Source of the DNA: Janthinobacterium sp. B9-8
GTDB taxonomy: Bacteria > Pseudomonadota > Gammaproteobacteria > Burkholderiales > Chitinibacteraceae
DNA: 64,000 nucleotides
Assembly: GCF_000969645.2 (NCBI RefSeq)
Contig: NZ_CP014222.1
Span: forward strand, 4,343,740 to 4,407,739
Direction: 5' to 3'
In this document: positions 51,102 through 60,269 of the stretch, one piece after another
Layout of the letters: each line of letters opens with the position of its first letter
How positions within the stretch are numbered: position 1 is the first letter of the stretch
The notes under the pieces: model-generated
Databases searched by the model: none
What the model was told of the DNA's origin: nothing
Seen by the model: only the letters and a program-made list of their open reading frames with translations
Program-made: the position numbers and the translations under genes

Positions 51102-52817
51102 ATGTCAGAGTTTACTTTTCTTACTGAACAATCTCAGCGTTATGCTGATTTACAGCATAAATTAAGGCAGTCGACCGATCCCTTTGGCTTGATGGCCAGC
51201 TCGCGCAAAGCGCAGCAAGCATGGTTGCAAAATCCGCTTGCCTTATCTAATGTCTTGTTTCGTTATGTGAATGATGTAACGAAGTGGCAAAACTTTATGA
51301 CTCGGCGTTTCTGGGGCGAGGCGGATAGTGATGTTTTCCCTCCTCACCCGGAAGACGTGCGCTTTGCCGACCCAATCTGGAGCGATAGCCCTTATTGGGA
51401 TGGTATTAAAGAATGGTATTTGCTTAATACGCATTGGCTGCAAGACACGCTGTATGCCACGCCGGATATGGGCGAGCACGAGCGTAACCGTAGCGCATTC
51501 TGGTTAAGACAGGTGCTGAATGCTGTGGCACCGACTAATTTTTTGCTGACTAATCCGGTAGCGATTGCTAAGGCATTAAGTACTAAGGGTGAAAGCCTCG
51601 TTGCAGGCTATAAAAACTTTAAGGAAGATAAAGCGCGTGGCGATATCAGTATGACCGATATGAACGCGTTTAAAGTGGGTGAAAATCTGGCGACTACGGC
51701 CGGTTCGGTGGTGTATCGCGGGCGTTTGCTTGAAGTGCTGCATTACGAAGCAACCACGCCCAAGGTGCATAGTGTGCCGCTGGTGCTGGTCTCTCCGTGG
51801 ATTAATAAGTATTACATCCTCGATATTAACGAGAAAAAAAGCCTGGTGAAGTATCTGGTTGATCAAGGTTTCTCGGTGTTTATCACCAGCTGGAAGAACC
51901 CCGACAGCAGTATGCGTGATGTGGCTTTTGATGATTATCTAAGCGATGGCGTGGCGCAAATTATTAAAGTGGCACAGGAAATTAGCAGCAGCGAGCAGGT
52001 GCATTTACTCGGTTATTGCCTTGGTGGCACGCTGGTGGCGACGTACCTCGCTTGGGCAAACCGGCAGATGCCGGGCAAAGTGCCGGTGGTTTCCGCCACC
52101 TTACTCACCACGCTGACCGATTTTGAATACCCCGGTGATATCGAAGTCTTTTTAGATGAAGAGGGGCTGGATTTCATTGATAGTGTGATGGAGAAAAAAG
52201 GCTATCTGGATGGCAAAGACATGGCTGCCTCATTTAGAATGCTGCGTTCCAATAGCCTGATTTGGAATTACTGGGTCGATAATTATTTGCTGGGCCAAAC
52301 GCCGAGTGAATTTGATGTTTTATATTGGAATATGGATTCCACCCGTATGCCGATGAAAATGCACCGCACCTATTTGCGCGAATTGTATTGGAAAAACAAA
52401 CTCGTTCAGCCCGATGCTTTAGAACTGGCAGGACAAAAAATCGATTTAGGCCAAATCAAGCAGCCTCTCTTTATGGTTAGCGCAGAAGAAGACCATATTG
52501 CACCTTGGCGGCAAACCTACACCCTGGCTGATCGAAGCGGAGGGGATGTTACGTTTACCCTTTCCACATCGGGCCATATTATTGGCATCGTTAACCCACC
52601 CAGCCCAACATCCAAACGCAGCTACTGGCAGGGCGTGCCTAAAACCGGTGAAAGTGCCGAAGACTTTTTAGCACGGCAAAAAAAGGTAGCCGGCTCTTGG
52701 TGGCCCAACTGGGTAGAGTGGCTTAGGCCGCAGTGCGGCGAGCAGGTAAAACCCAAATTATCCAGCCGCGTCCATCCGCAGCAAGGGGCCACACCGGGGA
52801 CTTATGTTTTGGAGTAG
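51102..52817 (+). CDS. phaC: Class I poly(3-hydroxyalkanoate) synthase PhaC
   Basis: The 571-residue enzyme polymerises 3-hydroxyacyl-CoA into storage polyester. The lipase-like box GYCLGG has nucleophile Cys306; the N-terminal region has the PhaC segment NFLLTNPVAIAKALSTKGES; catalytic Asp (SAEEDHIAPW) and His (STSGHIIGIVNPPS) are present. AGGGGGA precedes the ATG. No phaA, phaB or phasin gene is adjacent, so the gene stands alone here. A dispersed repeat starts 6-8 bp after the stop. Confidence 0.96.
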   Translation: MSEFTFLTEQSQRYADLQHKLRQSTDPFGLMASSRKAQQAWLQNPLALSNVLFRYVNDVTKWQNFMTRRFWGEADSDVFPPHPEDVRFADPIWSDSPYWDGIKEWYLLNTHWLQDTLYATPDMGEHERNRSAFWLRQVLNAVAPTNFLLTNPVAIAKALSTKGESLVAGYKNFKEDKARGDISMTDMNAFKVGENLATTAGSVVYRGRLLEVLHYEATTPKVHSVPLVLVSPWINKYYILDINEKKSLVKYLVDQGFSVFITSWKNPDSSMRDVAFDDYLSDGVAQIIKVAQEISSSEQVHLLGYCLGGTLVATYLAWANRQMPGKVPVVSATLLTTLTDFEYPGDIEVFLDEEGLDFIDSVMEKKGYLDGKDMAASFRMLRSNSLIWNYWVDNYLLGQTPSEFDVLYWNMDSTRMPMKMHRTYLRELYWKNKLVQPDALELAGQKIDLGQIKQPLFMVSAEEDHIAPWRQTYTLADRSGGDVTFTLSTSGHIIGIVNPPSPTSKRSYWQGVPKTGESAEDFLARQKKVAGSWWPNWVEWLRPQCGEQVKPKLSSRVHPQQGATPGTYVLE

Positions 52818-52822
52818 CAGCT

Positions 52823-53103
52823 TAAACCCCAAATCTTGAGCCACTTCGTCTAAGGGCGGATAAATCAGCGTAACCCAACACTTAAGCGTAAACAGAATGT
52901 TGGGTTATGCGATCAATCGCTGAGCGAGGTAAACCTCGCAGCAAATCGCTAGCCTAACCTACAAATTTCCCTTAAGTTGTTAGGATTGAGATTTAAGCCT
53001 CGTCCCACGAGCCATGATAAAACCCAGATTGCTATATTTAGCGTTAATTAAAATGCCTAAATCAAAAACGGGTGTTCCTCCGTGGTTCGAGATTTGGGTT
53101 TCC
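52823..53103. repeat. CACAGAG-family dispersed element, copy 5 (after phaC)
   Basis: Left end AAACCCCAAATCTTGAGCC (from 52825) and right end CTCCGTGGTTCGAGATTTGG (to about 53097), then GTTT, are inverted copies of the family terminus. Read along the plus strand it begins just after the phaC stop. The interior holds the GGGTTA palindrome, as in copy 2. Confidence 0.65.
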
Positions 53104-53155
53104 GTTGCATAACATCCGTTTTTAAGTAAAAACAGCTACGGGTTTTAATTTATTC

Positions 53156-53179
53156 TAAGGCGGGCGAAAGCCCGCCTTA
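53156..53179. other. Perfect 10-bp hairpin with GAAA tetraloop
   Basis: TAAGGCGGGC (53156-53165), GAAA loop, GCCCGCCTTA (53170-53179). It is similar in flavour to the GGCGGG palindrome at 39911-39977 and may be a repeat remnant or a terminator without T-run. Confidence 0.6.
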
Positions 53180-53463
53180 ACACTTTGAGCCAGCTCAACG
53201 CTATCCGCGTTATCTCGTGTTAAAAATGATATGGTATTTTGATATTGTTGCGAACACAGTCCCTCAGTGATAATGGGGGAAGCGATTTACCCTGATGTTT
53301 TTTAAATAGTCATCGGGGCCTGAAATACTTGATGATGAATAGCTTAATGGTCATGGCAGTAAGCCACTCTGACCTCCCTCTCCCCTTACCCTCTCCCTGA
53401 ATAGGAGGGGGGGACGAGCCGCGCTTTTGGCGTAGCTCACCTTAATGCACACAAGGAAAAGAT

Positions 53464-55458
53464 ATGGCAACGCGTAACGATCTAGCAAATGCAATCCGCG
53501 CTTTAGCAATGGATGCAGTTCAGAAGGCTAATTCAGGCCATCCAGGCATGCCGATGGGTATGGCGGAAATTGGCTTGTCGCTGTGGGGCAACCACATGCG
53601 CTTTAATCCAGTGAATCCACATTGGGCTGATCGCGACCGTTTTATCTTATCTAACGGCCACGGCTCGATGTTGCAATACGCCTTGCTGCATCTGACTGGC
53701 TACGATGTATCGATGGATGATCTTAAAGCATTCCGTCAGTTCCACTCCAAAACCCCCGGCCACCCAGAGCTGCATTACACCCCTGGTGTAGAAACCACGA
53801 CTGGCCCACTGGGCCAAGGTATTACCAATGCGGTAGGTTTTGCGCTGGCAGAAAAACTCCTCGCTCGCGATTTCAATAAGCCGGGTCTGGATATCGTTGA
53901 TCACTACACCTATGTATTCCTTGGCGATGGTTGCCTGATGGAAGGCATTAGCCACGAAGCCTGCGCTCTGGCTGGTACATGGGGGCTGGGCAAGCTGATT
54001 GCATTCTGGGACGACAACGGTATTTCTATCGACGGCCATGTAGAAGGCTGGTTTACCGACGATACGCCTAAGCGCTTTGAATCTTACAACTGGCATGTGT
54101 TATCTGTAGACGGCCACGATGTAGATGCGCTGGATGCCGCCATTGTTGCTGCGAAAGCAGTAACAGACAAACCAACGATGATCTGCTGCAAAACCATTAT
54201 TGGTAAAGGCTCGCCAAATAAAGCGGCCAGTCACGATTGCCACGGCGCGCCACTTGGCGATGCTGAAATTGCCGCAACGCGTGCAGCTATTGGCTGGAAC
54301 CACGGCCCGTTTGAAATCCCTGCTGATGTTTACGCAGGCTGGGACAAAAAAGAATCAGGCGCACGTTTAGAATCTGATTGGAATGCCCTGTTTGCTAAGT
54401 ACGCAGCAGTCTACCCAGCGGAAGCCGCAGAATTCAAACGCCGTATGAGTAATGAATTGCCAGCGAATTGGCAAGATGTAGTAAAAGCTGCGATTAGCGA
54501 TGCCAATACCAAGGCAGAAACCATTGCTTCGCGTAAAGCATCACAAAACGCGCTCAATGCCTATGCTCCACAAGTACCAGAAATGCTTGGCGGCTCTGCT
54601 GATTTGACCGGCTCCAACCTGACTAACTGGAAAGGCTGCGTTTCACTCAAGCGTGAAGGCAATGAGCTGATTGGTAACCATATCAGCTACGGCGTGCGTG
54701 AATTTGGTATGAGCGCCATTATGAACGGTGTGGTGCTGCACGGCGGTTTCCGCCCTTACGGCGCAACCTTCCTGATGTTCTGCGAATACGCGCTGAACGC
54801 GCTGCGTATGGCCTCACTCATGAAGACTAACAACCTCTTCGTTTATACCCACGATTCGATCGGTCTGGGTGAAGATGGCCCAACGCATCAGCCGGTAGAG
54901 CAATTGCAAACACTGCGCTGCATCCCAAATCACCATGTATGGCGTCCATGCGATACCGTAGAATCGATGGTGGCTTGGGCTCATGCAATTGAGCAAAAAT
55001 CGACCCCTTCGTCCTTGATCTTTAGCCGTCAAAACTTAATGTTTATGGCGCGTGATGAAGCAACCATCGCCAATATCAAGAAAGGCGGCTATGTATTAAA
55101 AGACGTAGCTAATCCTGCTGTCATCTTGATTGCAACCGGCTCTGAAGTGGAGCTGGCGGTAAAAGCCGCTGAAGCCTTGGCCGCAGAGGGCATTGCTGCT
55201 CGCGTGGTCTCTATGCCATCGACCAATGTATTTGATGGGCAAGATGCAGCGTACAAAGCAGCCGTATTACCGCGCGGTGTGGCACGTTTAGCCATTGAAG
55301 CGGGGACTTCAGATTTCTGGCGCAAATACGTTGGCCTAGAAGGCGATGTTGTGGGGATGGATACTTTTGGTGAATCCGCTCCGGCTGGCTTATTGTTTAA
55401 GCACTTTGGCTTTACGGTAGAAAATGTAGTGGCTAAGGCAAAAGCAATCATTGCTTAA
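53464..55458 (+). CDS. tkt: Transketolase
   Basis: The 664-residue thiamine diphosphate enzyme of the pentose phosphate and Calvin-type pathways transfers two-carbon ketol units. Conserved stretches: NSGHPGMPMGMAEIG, GHGSMLQYALLHLTGY, PLGQGITNAVGFALAEK, the ThDP motif start GDGCLMEGISHEA to WDDNGISIDG, and THDSIGLGEDGPTHQPVE in the Pyr domain. AAGGAAAAG precedes the ATG. Length equals E. coli TktA (663). Confidence 0.97.
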   Translation: MATRNDLANAIRALAMDAVQKANSGHPGMPMGMAEIGLSLWGNHMRFNPVNPHWADRDRFILSNGHGSMLQYALLHLTGYDVSMDDLKAFRQFHSKTPGHPELHYTPGVETTTGPLGQGITNAVGFALAEKLLARDFNKPGLDIVDHYTYVFLGDGCLMEGISHEACALAGTWGLGKLIAFWDDNGISIDGHVEGWFTDDTPKRFESYNWHVLSVDGHDVDALDAAIVAAKAVTDKPTMICCKTIIGKGSPNKAASHDCHGAPLGDAEIAATRAAIGWNHGPFEIPADVYAGWDKKESGARLESDWNALFAKYAAVYPAEAAEFKRRMSNELPANWQDVVKAAISDANTKAETIASRKASQNALNAYAPQVPEMLGGSADLTGSNLTNWKGCVSLKREGNELIGNHISYGVREFGMSAIMNGVVLHGGFRPYGATFLMFCEYALNALRMASLMKTNNLFVYTHDSIGLGEDGPTHQPVEQLQTLRCIPNHHVWRPCDTVESMVAWAHAIEQKSTPSSLIFSRQNLMFMARDEATIANIKKGGYVLKDVANPAVILIATGSEVELAVKAAEALAAEGIAARVVSMPSTNVFDGQDAAYKAAVLPRGVARLAIEAGTSDFWRKYVGLEGDVVGMDTFGESAPAGLLFKHFGFTVENVVAKAKAIIA

Positions 55459-55477
55459 TTGATTTTGTTAAGCGAAT

Positions 55478-55507
55478 AAAAAACGGGCATTCGTGCCCGT
55501 TTTTTTA
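55478..55507. terminator. Bidirectional intrinsic terminator between tkt and the acetyltransferase gene
   Basis: ACGGGCA, loop TTCG, TGCCCGT with A-run before and T-run after. It serves tkt (+) and the convergent gene at 55505-56005 (-). Confidence 0.88.
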
Positions 55508-56005
55508 TAGATCCAGCGAGAAAAGATTCAGTTCTTTATCGAGCATTATTTTTTTTGAAAAACTAAACCCAAGTTTTTGTAGTAATTGCATCGAAGGTTG
55601 ATTCTCTGTATCTGTTGTGGCAAGAATTTGGGTAAGATTTAATACTTCTTTTGCATATTTAAGTGCGCCACTTGCGGCCTCATTCGCGAAGCCCTGCTTC
55701 CAGTACTGAGGTAAAAAAGCATAGCCTAGATCTGGGTGTTCCAGATAGTTTCGTTTTAATAAACCACAAAGCCCTATTGGCTCTCCTGTTTCGCTGAGCT
55801 CCGCTAAATAAAGGCTAAATCCAAGACGAATTTGCATATCAAGCGGGCCATTTACAATCGCTTGTTTGGCTTCTTCCAAAGTGCGAATGCCCCGATCGCC
55901 AATATATTGATGCCAGGATGGTTCATTAATGAGTTTCAAATAAAAAGCGGCATCGTCGATAGTGATGGTACGCAGCTTAAGTCTTGCTGTATTGAAGTGA
56001 ATCAT
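55505..56005 (-). CDS. GNAT-family N-acetyltransferase (RimJ/RimL-like)
   Basis: The 166-residue protein starts MIHFNTARLKLRTITIDDAA, as RimJ/RimL-type acetyltransferases do, with PIGLCGLLKRNYLEHPDLGY, AFLPQYWKQGFANEAASGAL (acetyl-CoA binding region) and ATTDTENQPSMQLLQKLGF. Its acceptor (protein N-terminus, amino acid or antibiotic) cannot be told. It is the downstream neighbour of the GGDEF-EAL gene on the same strand, 46 bp apart. Confidence 0.88.
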   Translation of the reverse strand: MIHFNTARLKLRTITIDDAAFYLKLINEPSWHQYIGDRGIRTLEEAKQAIVNGPLDMQIRLGFSLYLAELSETGEPIGLCGLLKRNYLEHPDLGYAFLPQYWKQGFANEAASGALKYAKEVLNLTQILATTDTENQPSMQLLQKLGFSFSKKIMLDKELNLFSLDL

Positions 56006-56051
56006 AGAGTATTCTGCTATAAGTTTTTTACTATATTACCTTTATTTTTAA

Positions 56052-58391
56052 TCAAGGAATAATTTTCTCACGCGTTTCATTATAGTTTAATTTGTGTAAC
56101 CACATTGATAGCTCAGAAATCGCCATAGGCTTTGAATATAAATAACCTTGAATATAATCGCCACCCAGCTCAATAATACATAGAGCTTGCTCTGTGGTTT
56201 CTACACCTTCACAAATGACTTTCATTTTTAAACTATGCGCCATTTCAATCACTGCACGAATAAGTATTTCTCCACCTTCTCCAATTCGTTTAATAAATGC
56301 TTTATCAATTTTTAATACATCAATAGGTAAAGTGTGTAAGCGGGCGATGGAGGAATAAGCAGAGCCGAAATCATCAATATGAAATTTAATGCCAATTTCA
56401 TTGCACTGCTGCATGGGTTTGGCTAGCTCTGATTCATTTTTGACAAAGAGTGATTCAGTTATTTCTAGGTTTAGTAAATGAGGCGGGTAGTCTGTTTCTA
56501 AAAGAATTTCATGTAAATCATTAAAAAAATCATCTTCAAGCATTTCTTGAACGCTGATATTGACAGATAAGCGTAAGTCTGGGTAAATGCCGAATTCCAT
56601 TTTTGCAACCAAACATGCTTTTTTGAGTACACCTAAAGTATAGCGGCGAATAAGGCGGGCATTTTCTGCAATAGGAATAAAACGATCCGGATTAATCAAT
56701 CCCAGTTTAGGGTGAAACCAGCGGCCTAATACTTCTAAAGATTCTAGTTTTTTGCCATCTGCTGTTAAAATAGGCTGGAAGGAAACATCAATTTGCTCGT
56801 TGTCGATGCTGGATTTTAAATCAAGTTCCAGTTTTTCATAGTCATTGAGTAAATACTCCATTTGCTCATCAAACACGATTACTTGGTCTCGCCCGGCTTG
56901 TTTGGCCTGATACATGGCAATGTCTGCTTTTTTTAATAAATTTTCAGGCTGTATATCTGCGGGAAAATCATCTTCTAAGTAAACAAGGCCAATACTGGCA
57001 GATACACGTAGTGTTTTATGACCATATTCAATCGGTAAAGCAAGTTGCACACGAATTCTTTCAGTTACTTGCTCTGCCATAAAGATACTTTGAGGGTTAA
57101 TAAGCAAAATTGCAAACTCATCCCCTCCCAGCCGCACTGCGCAATCACACTCTCTGATGGTGTTTAAAATTCGCTTGGATAATACAATGAGCAATTGATC
57201 GCCTGCTGGGTGGCCATGAACATCATTGATCATTTTAAAACCATCTAAATCAAGTAATAACAAGCAAAAAGATTGAATGGTTTTTCTGCGTAGCAGGCTT
57301 ATTGATAGTTTTAATTGCTCACTTAAACGGCTACGGTTGCCTAATGAAGTAAGCGGATCATATAGCGCATCTCTTATTAGCTTTTGATGCTGATTTTCTA
57401 TTTCATCGAGTAATTCATTAACAGATAATGCGAGAAAGTCGATTTCATCTGAGCCTGAGTGTTGTAGCCGGCCATCAGATTGCTCTCCTAAGCTCATCCG
57501 GTGTAGTTTCTGGCTGTAAAAAGTAATGCGTCTGATAATAAGATGGCCTAAGCCAAACATCACCAGCAGAAGTGAAATTGCCCAGACAGAAAATAAATTA
57601 ATAATAAGCAGAATGTAGGCAAATTTCCCTTCTTTATATAAAGGCCGAATACCATCAATATTTAGGGAAAAAGGAGGGGTGTTTTTGATTTCGCGTATGG
57701 CATGGTATTGATGATCTTGAAAGGATATCTCCTCGCCTATGCCGCCTGATACAGGAAGAATTGAAAACGGAGTTTGGCTTAGTTTCTGTAAGTGCTTGAG
57801 CCTTTCTTCACTTATTTGTCTACCCATTAATACAATACCATTTGCCGGCCCGCTGCCATTGCTTTTTACGATAGGCGAGCTTGCCAGAATGAATACTTGT
57901 TTATTGATAAAGTAAATAGCCGAATGTGGGTACTCTTTATTTATATTAAAACGTAGATCATTCAATAGCTGATCTGCTACTGTGCTTTGGGTGCTGATAA
58001 TGACTTTTCCTTTATCTAAATCTAGGAAGTCACTACTTATCACTGATAAAGCAATTTTCTTATTGGGATGAATTAAAAATATAAAATCACAACCCACATT
58101 ATTAATTACTTCGTAGGTGTAGGTTGAGTCGATGTATTTTTGATCTCCCGTCTGCATAAAAGCGTAGCTGTCATCCCAGATTGCATAATCGCCTGCAAAT
58201 TTCTTAAGTGTTTGTAATTGTTCATTGATAAGTAAATCAGCAGCATCCAGATGGCTGCTAATGCTCTTTTTTTCGAATTCAGTGAATTTTTCTGCGAGAA
58301 TTTGATAAGAAAAGTACGAGCCAACACTGACGGTAAGCAATAAGGTGGCACCGAGTAAACGCAACACTTTAATTCGCAGCTTGCTTATCAA
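56052..58391 (-). CDS. Membrane GGDEF-EAL c-di-GMP protein with CHASE4-like sensor
   Basis: The 779-residue protein: N-terminal membrane segment (about 9-30), a periplasmic CHASE4-type sensor (about 45-245, with FAGDYAIWDDSYAFMQTGD), a second membrane segment (about 255-280), HAMP-like linker, GGDEF domain (GGDEF at 422-426, DPLTSLGNRSRL before it) and a C-terminal EAL domain. EAL residues: EVLGRW replaces the usual EALLRW but keeps the Glu; NISVQE, LEITES, HIDDFGSAYSS, VLKIDKAFI and CEGVETTEQ are kept. Both activities look possible. Likely a switch between motile and sessile life in response to an outside signal. Confidence 0.93.
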   Translation of the reverse strand: MISKLRIKVLRLLGATLLLTVSVGSYFSYQILAEKFTEFEKKSISSHLDAADLLINEQLQTLKKFAGDYAIWDDSYAFMQTGDQKYIDSTYTYEVINNVGCDFIFLIHPNKKIALSVISSDFLDLDKGKVIISTQSTVADQLLNDLRFNINKEYPHSAIYFINKQVFILASSPIVKSNGSGPANGIVLMGRQISEERLKHLQKLSQTPFSILPVSGGIGEEISFQDHQYHAIREIKNTPPFSLNIDGIRPLYKEGKFAYILLIINLFSVWAISLLLVMFGLGHLIIRRITFYSQKLHRMSLGEQSDGRLQHSGSDEIDFLALSVNELLDEIENQHQKLIRDALYDPLTSLGNRSRLSEQLKLSISLLRRKTIQSFCLLLLDLDGFKMINDVHGHPAGDQLLIVLSKRILNTIRECDCAVRLGGDEFAILLINPQSIFMAEQVTERIRVQLALPIEYGHKTLRVSASIGLVYLEDDFPADIQPENLLKKADIAMYQAKQAGRDQVIVFDEQMEYLLNDYEKLELDLKSSIDNEQIDVSFQPILTADGKKLESLEVLGRWFHPKLGLINPDRFIPIAENARLIRRYTLGVLKKACLVAKMEFGIYPDLRLSVNISVQEMLEDDFFNDLHEILLETDYPPHLLNLEITESLFVKNESELAKPMQQCNEIGIKFHIDDFGSAYSSIARLHTLPIDVLKIDKAFIKRIGEGGEILIRAVIEMAHSLKMKVICEGVETTEQALCIIELGGDYIQGYLYSKPMAISELSMWLHKLNYNETREKIIP

Positions 58392-58482
58392 AACACAAAT
58401 CCTCTGGCAGGGTCTATGTCAGCATAGTGTTTACTTAGGCAATCTGCTATGTCTTTGCAAGCTTGAATCGCTTGCGGGTCAA

Positions 58483-58830
58483 TTACACCAGTACCTGGCG
58501 TGTTTCTTTAAAAAACTGGTGGATTTGTTTTTCAATGGCTTCATCAATCATCAGTTCGGGCCGTTTGCCGTGCGGGCAGGCGAGTGCTGGTGTAGTGCCA
58601 AACAGTCGGCAAATTAAGGGGCGTTCCAGATACACCGTACAGCCTTGGTCACCTAAGTGCGGGCAGCTCAGGTTTTCCATGGCAGCTGCTTGCTCAGCGG
58701 CACTTTTGCGTGGCAGACGTGACATTTCTTCGCTGGAGGTGGTGACGGGGCCACAGCAATCATGGCAGCCCGGAATGCATTCGAAAGACGGAATGCGTTG
58801 GCGAAAAAAACGGATTTTCTGGCTATTCAT
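58483..58830 (-). CDS. YkgJ-family cysteine cluster protein
   Basis: The 115-residue protein has clustered cysteines (FECIPGCHDCCGPV, CPHLGDQGCTVYLERPLICR and LACPHG), the pattern of the YkgJ/UPF0153 zinc- or iron-chelating family. Function unknown. It stands alone between two divergent units; the start is at 58830. Confidence 0.87.
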   Translation of the reverse strand: MNSQKIRFFRQRIPSFECIPGCHDCCGPVTTSSEEMSRLPRKSAAEQAAAMENLSCPHLGDQGCTVYLERPLICRLFGTTPALACPHGKRPELMIDEAIEKQIHQFFKETRQVLV

Positions 58831-59019
58831 TTAGACGGGGAGGGCCTGTTTTTGGCGAATGGTCGCCTATTTTATGGCACTTTGCTTCCCTATACGGCAA
58901 AAGTCTTGCCGCTGATCTGTTGCTTGAGCTTGCCTAAGTGATTTTTTAGCTTTTTGAACTTGAAATTGGCCGTAAAGGCAGCATATTGCCCTTTAACGTA
59001 TGCGCTTTGGCGCTTTTTA

Positions 59020-59046
59020 ATGATGCTGCAACAGCATCATCTTTTT
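59020..59046 (+). promoter_or_regulatory. Terminator-like hairpin directly before the ppiC ribosome-binding site
   Basis: ATGATGCTG (59020-59028), CAA loop, CAGCATCAT (59032-59040), then CTTTTT, with the ribosome site GGAG immediately after (59047-59050). It may attenuate the downstream gene or end a short leader RNA. Confidence 0.55.
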
Positions 59047-59058
59047 GGAGTTTTAGAA

Positions 59059-59337
59059 ATGGTACAAGCTACAGCAAGCCACCTTTTAGTAAGCAGCGAA
59101 GCCAAGTGTGAAGAATTGAAGCAAGAAATTCTGGCCGGTGCTGATTTTGCTGCCGTGGCTAAGAAGCATTCTAGCTGCCCTTCTTCTGCTCAAGGCGGTG
59201 ACTTGGGCTCGTTCGGCCCGGGCATGATGGTGCCAGAATTTGATAAAGTTGTTTTCAGCGCGCCATTGAACGAAGTTCAAGGCCCTGTAAAAACTCAATT
59301 CGGTTATCACCTGCTGATCGTAAATAGCCGCGGCTAA
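59059..59337 (+). CDS. ppiC: Small cytosolic parvulin-type peptidyl-prolyl isomerase (PpiC-like)
   Basis: The 92-residue single-domain parvulin: ASHLLVSSEAKCEELKQEI, AAVAKKHSSCPSSAQGGDLG, FGPGMMVPEFDKVVFSAPL, VQGPVKTQFGYHLLIVNSR. Size and lack of signal peptide match E. coli PpiC (93 residues). A longer frame begins at 58954, but ATG 59059 with GGAG nine bases before fits. It is flanked by a terminator-like hairpin before and a terminator after, so monocistronic. Confidence 0.94.
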   Translation: MVQATASHLLVSSEAKCEELKQEILAGADFAAVAKKHSSCPSSAQGGDLGSFGPGMMVPEFDKVVFSAPLNEVQGPVKTQFGYHLLIVNSRG

Positions 59338-59357
59338 TTAGCAATTGTTTTGAGTAC

Positions 59358-59396
59358 AAAAAAAGCGCATTTTATATTGGAATGCGCTTTTTTTTT
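59358..59396. terminator. Bidirectional intrinsic terminator after ppiC
   Basis: AAAAAAAGCGCATT and GAATGCGCTTTTTTTTT form a stem with A and T tails, between ppiC (+) and the convergent outer-membrane protein gene (-). Confidence 0.88.
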
Positions 59397-59419
59397 GCTA
59401 AAAATAAATTAATTTATTT

Positions 59420-59971
59420 TTAGAAGCTGTAGTTTGCACCAATGGTGAATGTTGATAATTTCAAATCTTCAATTTTTGCATATTGATTGTATTCTGCACG
59501 CAAGCTCAAGTTTTTGTTGAATGCATATTGTGCACCAATACCAAATAAACCTTTGGTTTCAGTTTCTTCGCTAGACGTGGAGTAGCCGATTAAATCCGAC
59601 TTTGCTTCTGCAGTTAGTTTAATGCTTGCAAGTCCCAAGCGGCCAAATACACTAAATGCATCGTTGAATGGATAAGAGGCTAATACGGATGCTTGTACTG
59701 CTTTGGCTTTAAGAGATGCGCTAGCAATGCCATAGTAGTTTTCTTCAGCTTTACCAAAATCACGGTAACCTAATTCAGCGGCTAAATATGGAGAAAACTT
59801 ATAACCGCCGTTGATGCCCCATGCCGTGTTGTTTTTGTCTAAGTTTTGGTTGTTTACATCTGCGGACATGTTGCTGCTACCTAAGTCTGCGCCAATGTAA
59901 AAACCTTCAGCAAATACTGGTGATGCAATTAGAGTGGATAAAACTAAGGAAGCAAGAATATTCTTTTTCAT
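59420..59971 (-). CDS. Small outer-membrane beta-barrel protein (OmpA/OmpX-like, porin family)
   Basis: The 183-residue protein has a signal peptide (KKNILASLVLSTLIASPVFA) followed by alternating amphipathic strands: GFYIGADLGSSNM, AWGINGGYKFSPYLAAELGY, VQASVLASYPFNDAFSVFGR, GLFGIGAQYAFNKNLSLRAE and a terminal strand FTIGANYSF ending in Phe, the signal for the BAM machine. Likely an eight-stranded barrel. No peptidoglycan-binding OmpA C-domain. Role unknown (adhesion, stress or stability). Confidence 0.9.
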   Translation of the reverse strand: MKKNILASLVLSTLIASPVFAEGFYIGADLGSSNMSADVNNQNLDKNNTAWGINGGYKFSPYLAAELGYRDFGKAEENYYGIASASLKAKAVQASVLASYPFNDAFSVFGRLGLASIKLTAEAKSDLIGYSTSSEETETKGLFGIGAQYAFNKNLSLRAEYNQYAKIEDLKLSTFTIGANYSF

Positions 59972-60189
59972 TTTATATGATATCTTTGGAGTAAATATTT
60001 AAGAAGTAAAGTCAGTAATGGCAAAGAAAAACATATGTTTTTCTGACCCTGCCTGTAAATTGGCGGCAAATACTAGCACTTCTTATATTTTTATTTATTG
60101 TTAATATTGCCAAAATTATATAAATTTATGCGTTGAGTATATTTCAGTGTAATTTTTTTTAAAGCGATTTACATGCCATTTGCAAAAGT

Positions 60190-60230
60190 AAAAAAGCGCT
60201 ATTTCAAATGAATGAAATGGCGCTTTTTTA
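60190..60230. terminator. Intrinsic terminator of argS (bidirectional shape)
   Basis: AAAAAAGCGCTATTTCA (60190-60206) pairs, with one G-T, with TGAAATGGCGCTTTTTT. It is 40 bp beyond the argS stop on the minus strand. The rest of 59972-60189 is AT-rich and should contain the outer-membrane protein promoter; no gene seen. Confidence 0.85.
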
Positions 60231-60269
60231 TTTATTTACAATATAAAACAGTAGCTTGGCTTTAGATGA

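Larger units (their letters stand above)
52818..53463. other. Repeat-filled gap between phaC and tkt
   Basis: This 646-bp gap holds a CACAGAG-family element (52823-53103), a diverged GGGTTA palindrome (52909-52965), a perfect hairpin (53156-53179) and a C-rich CTCCCTCTCCCCTTACCCTC segment near 53379-53398. No gene is recognised. The tkt promoter should lie in the last 250 bp. Confidence 0.6.
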
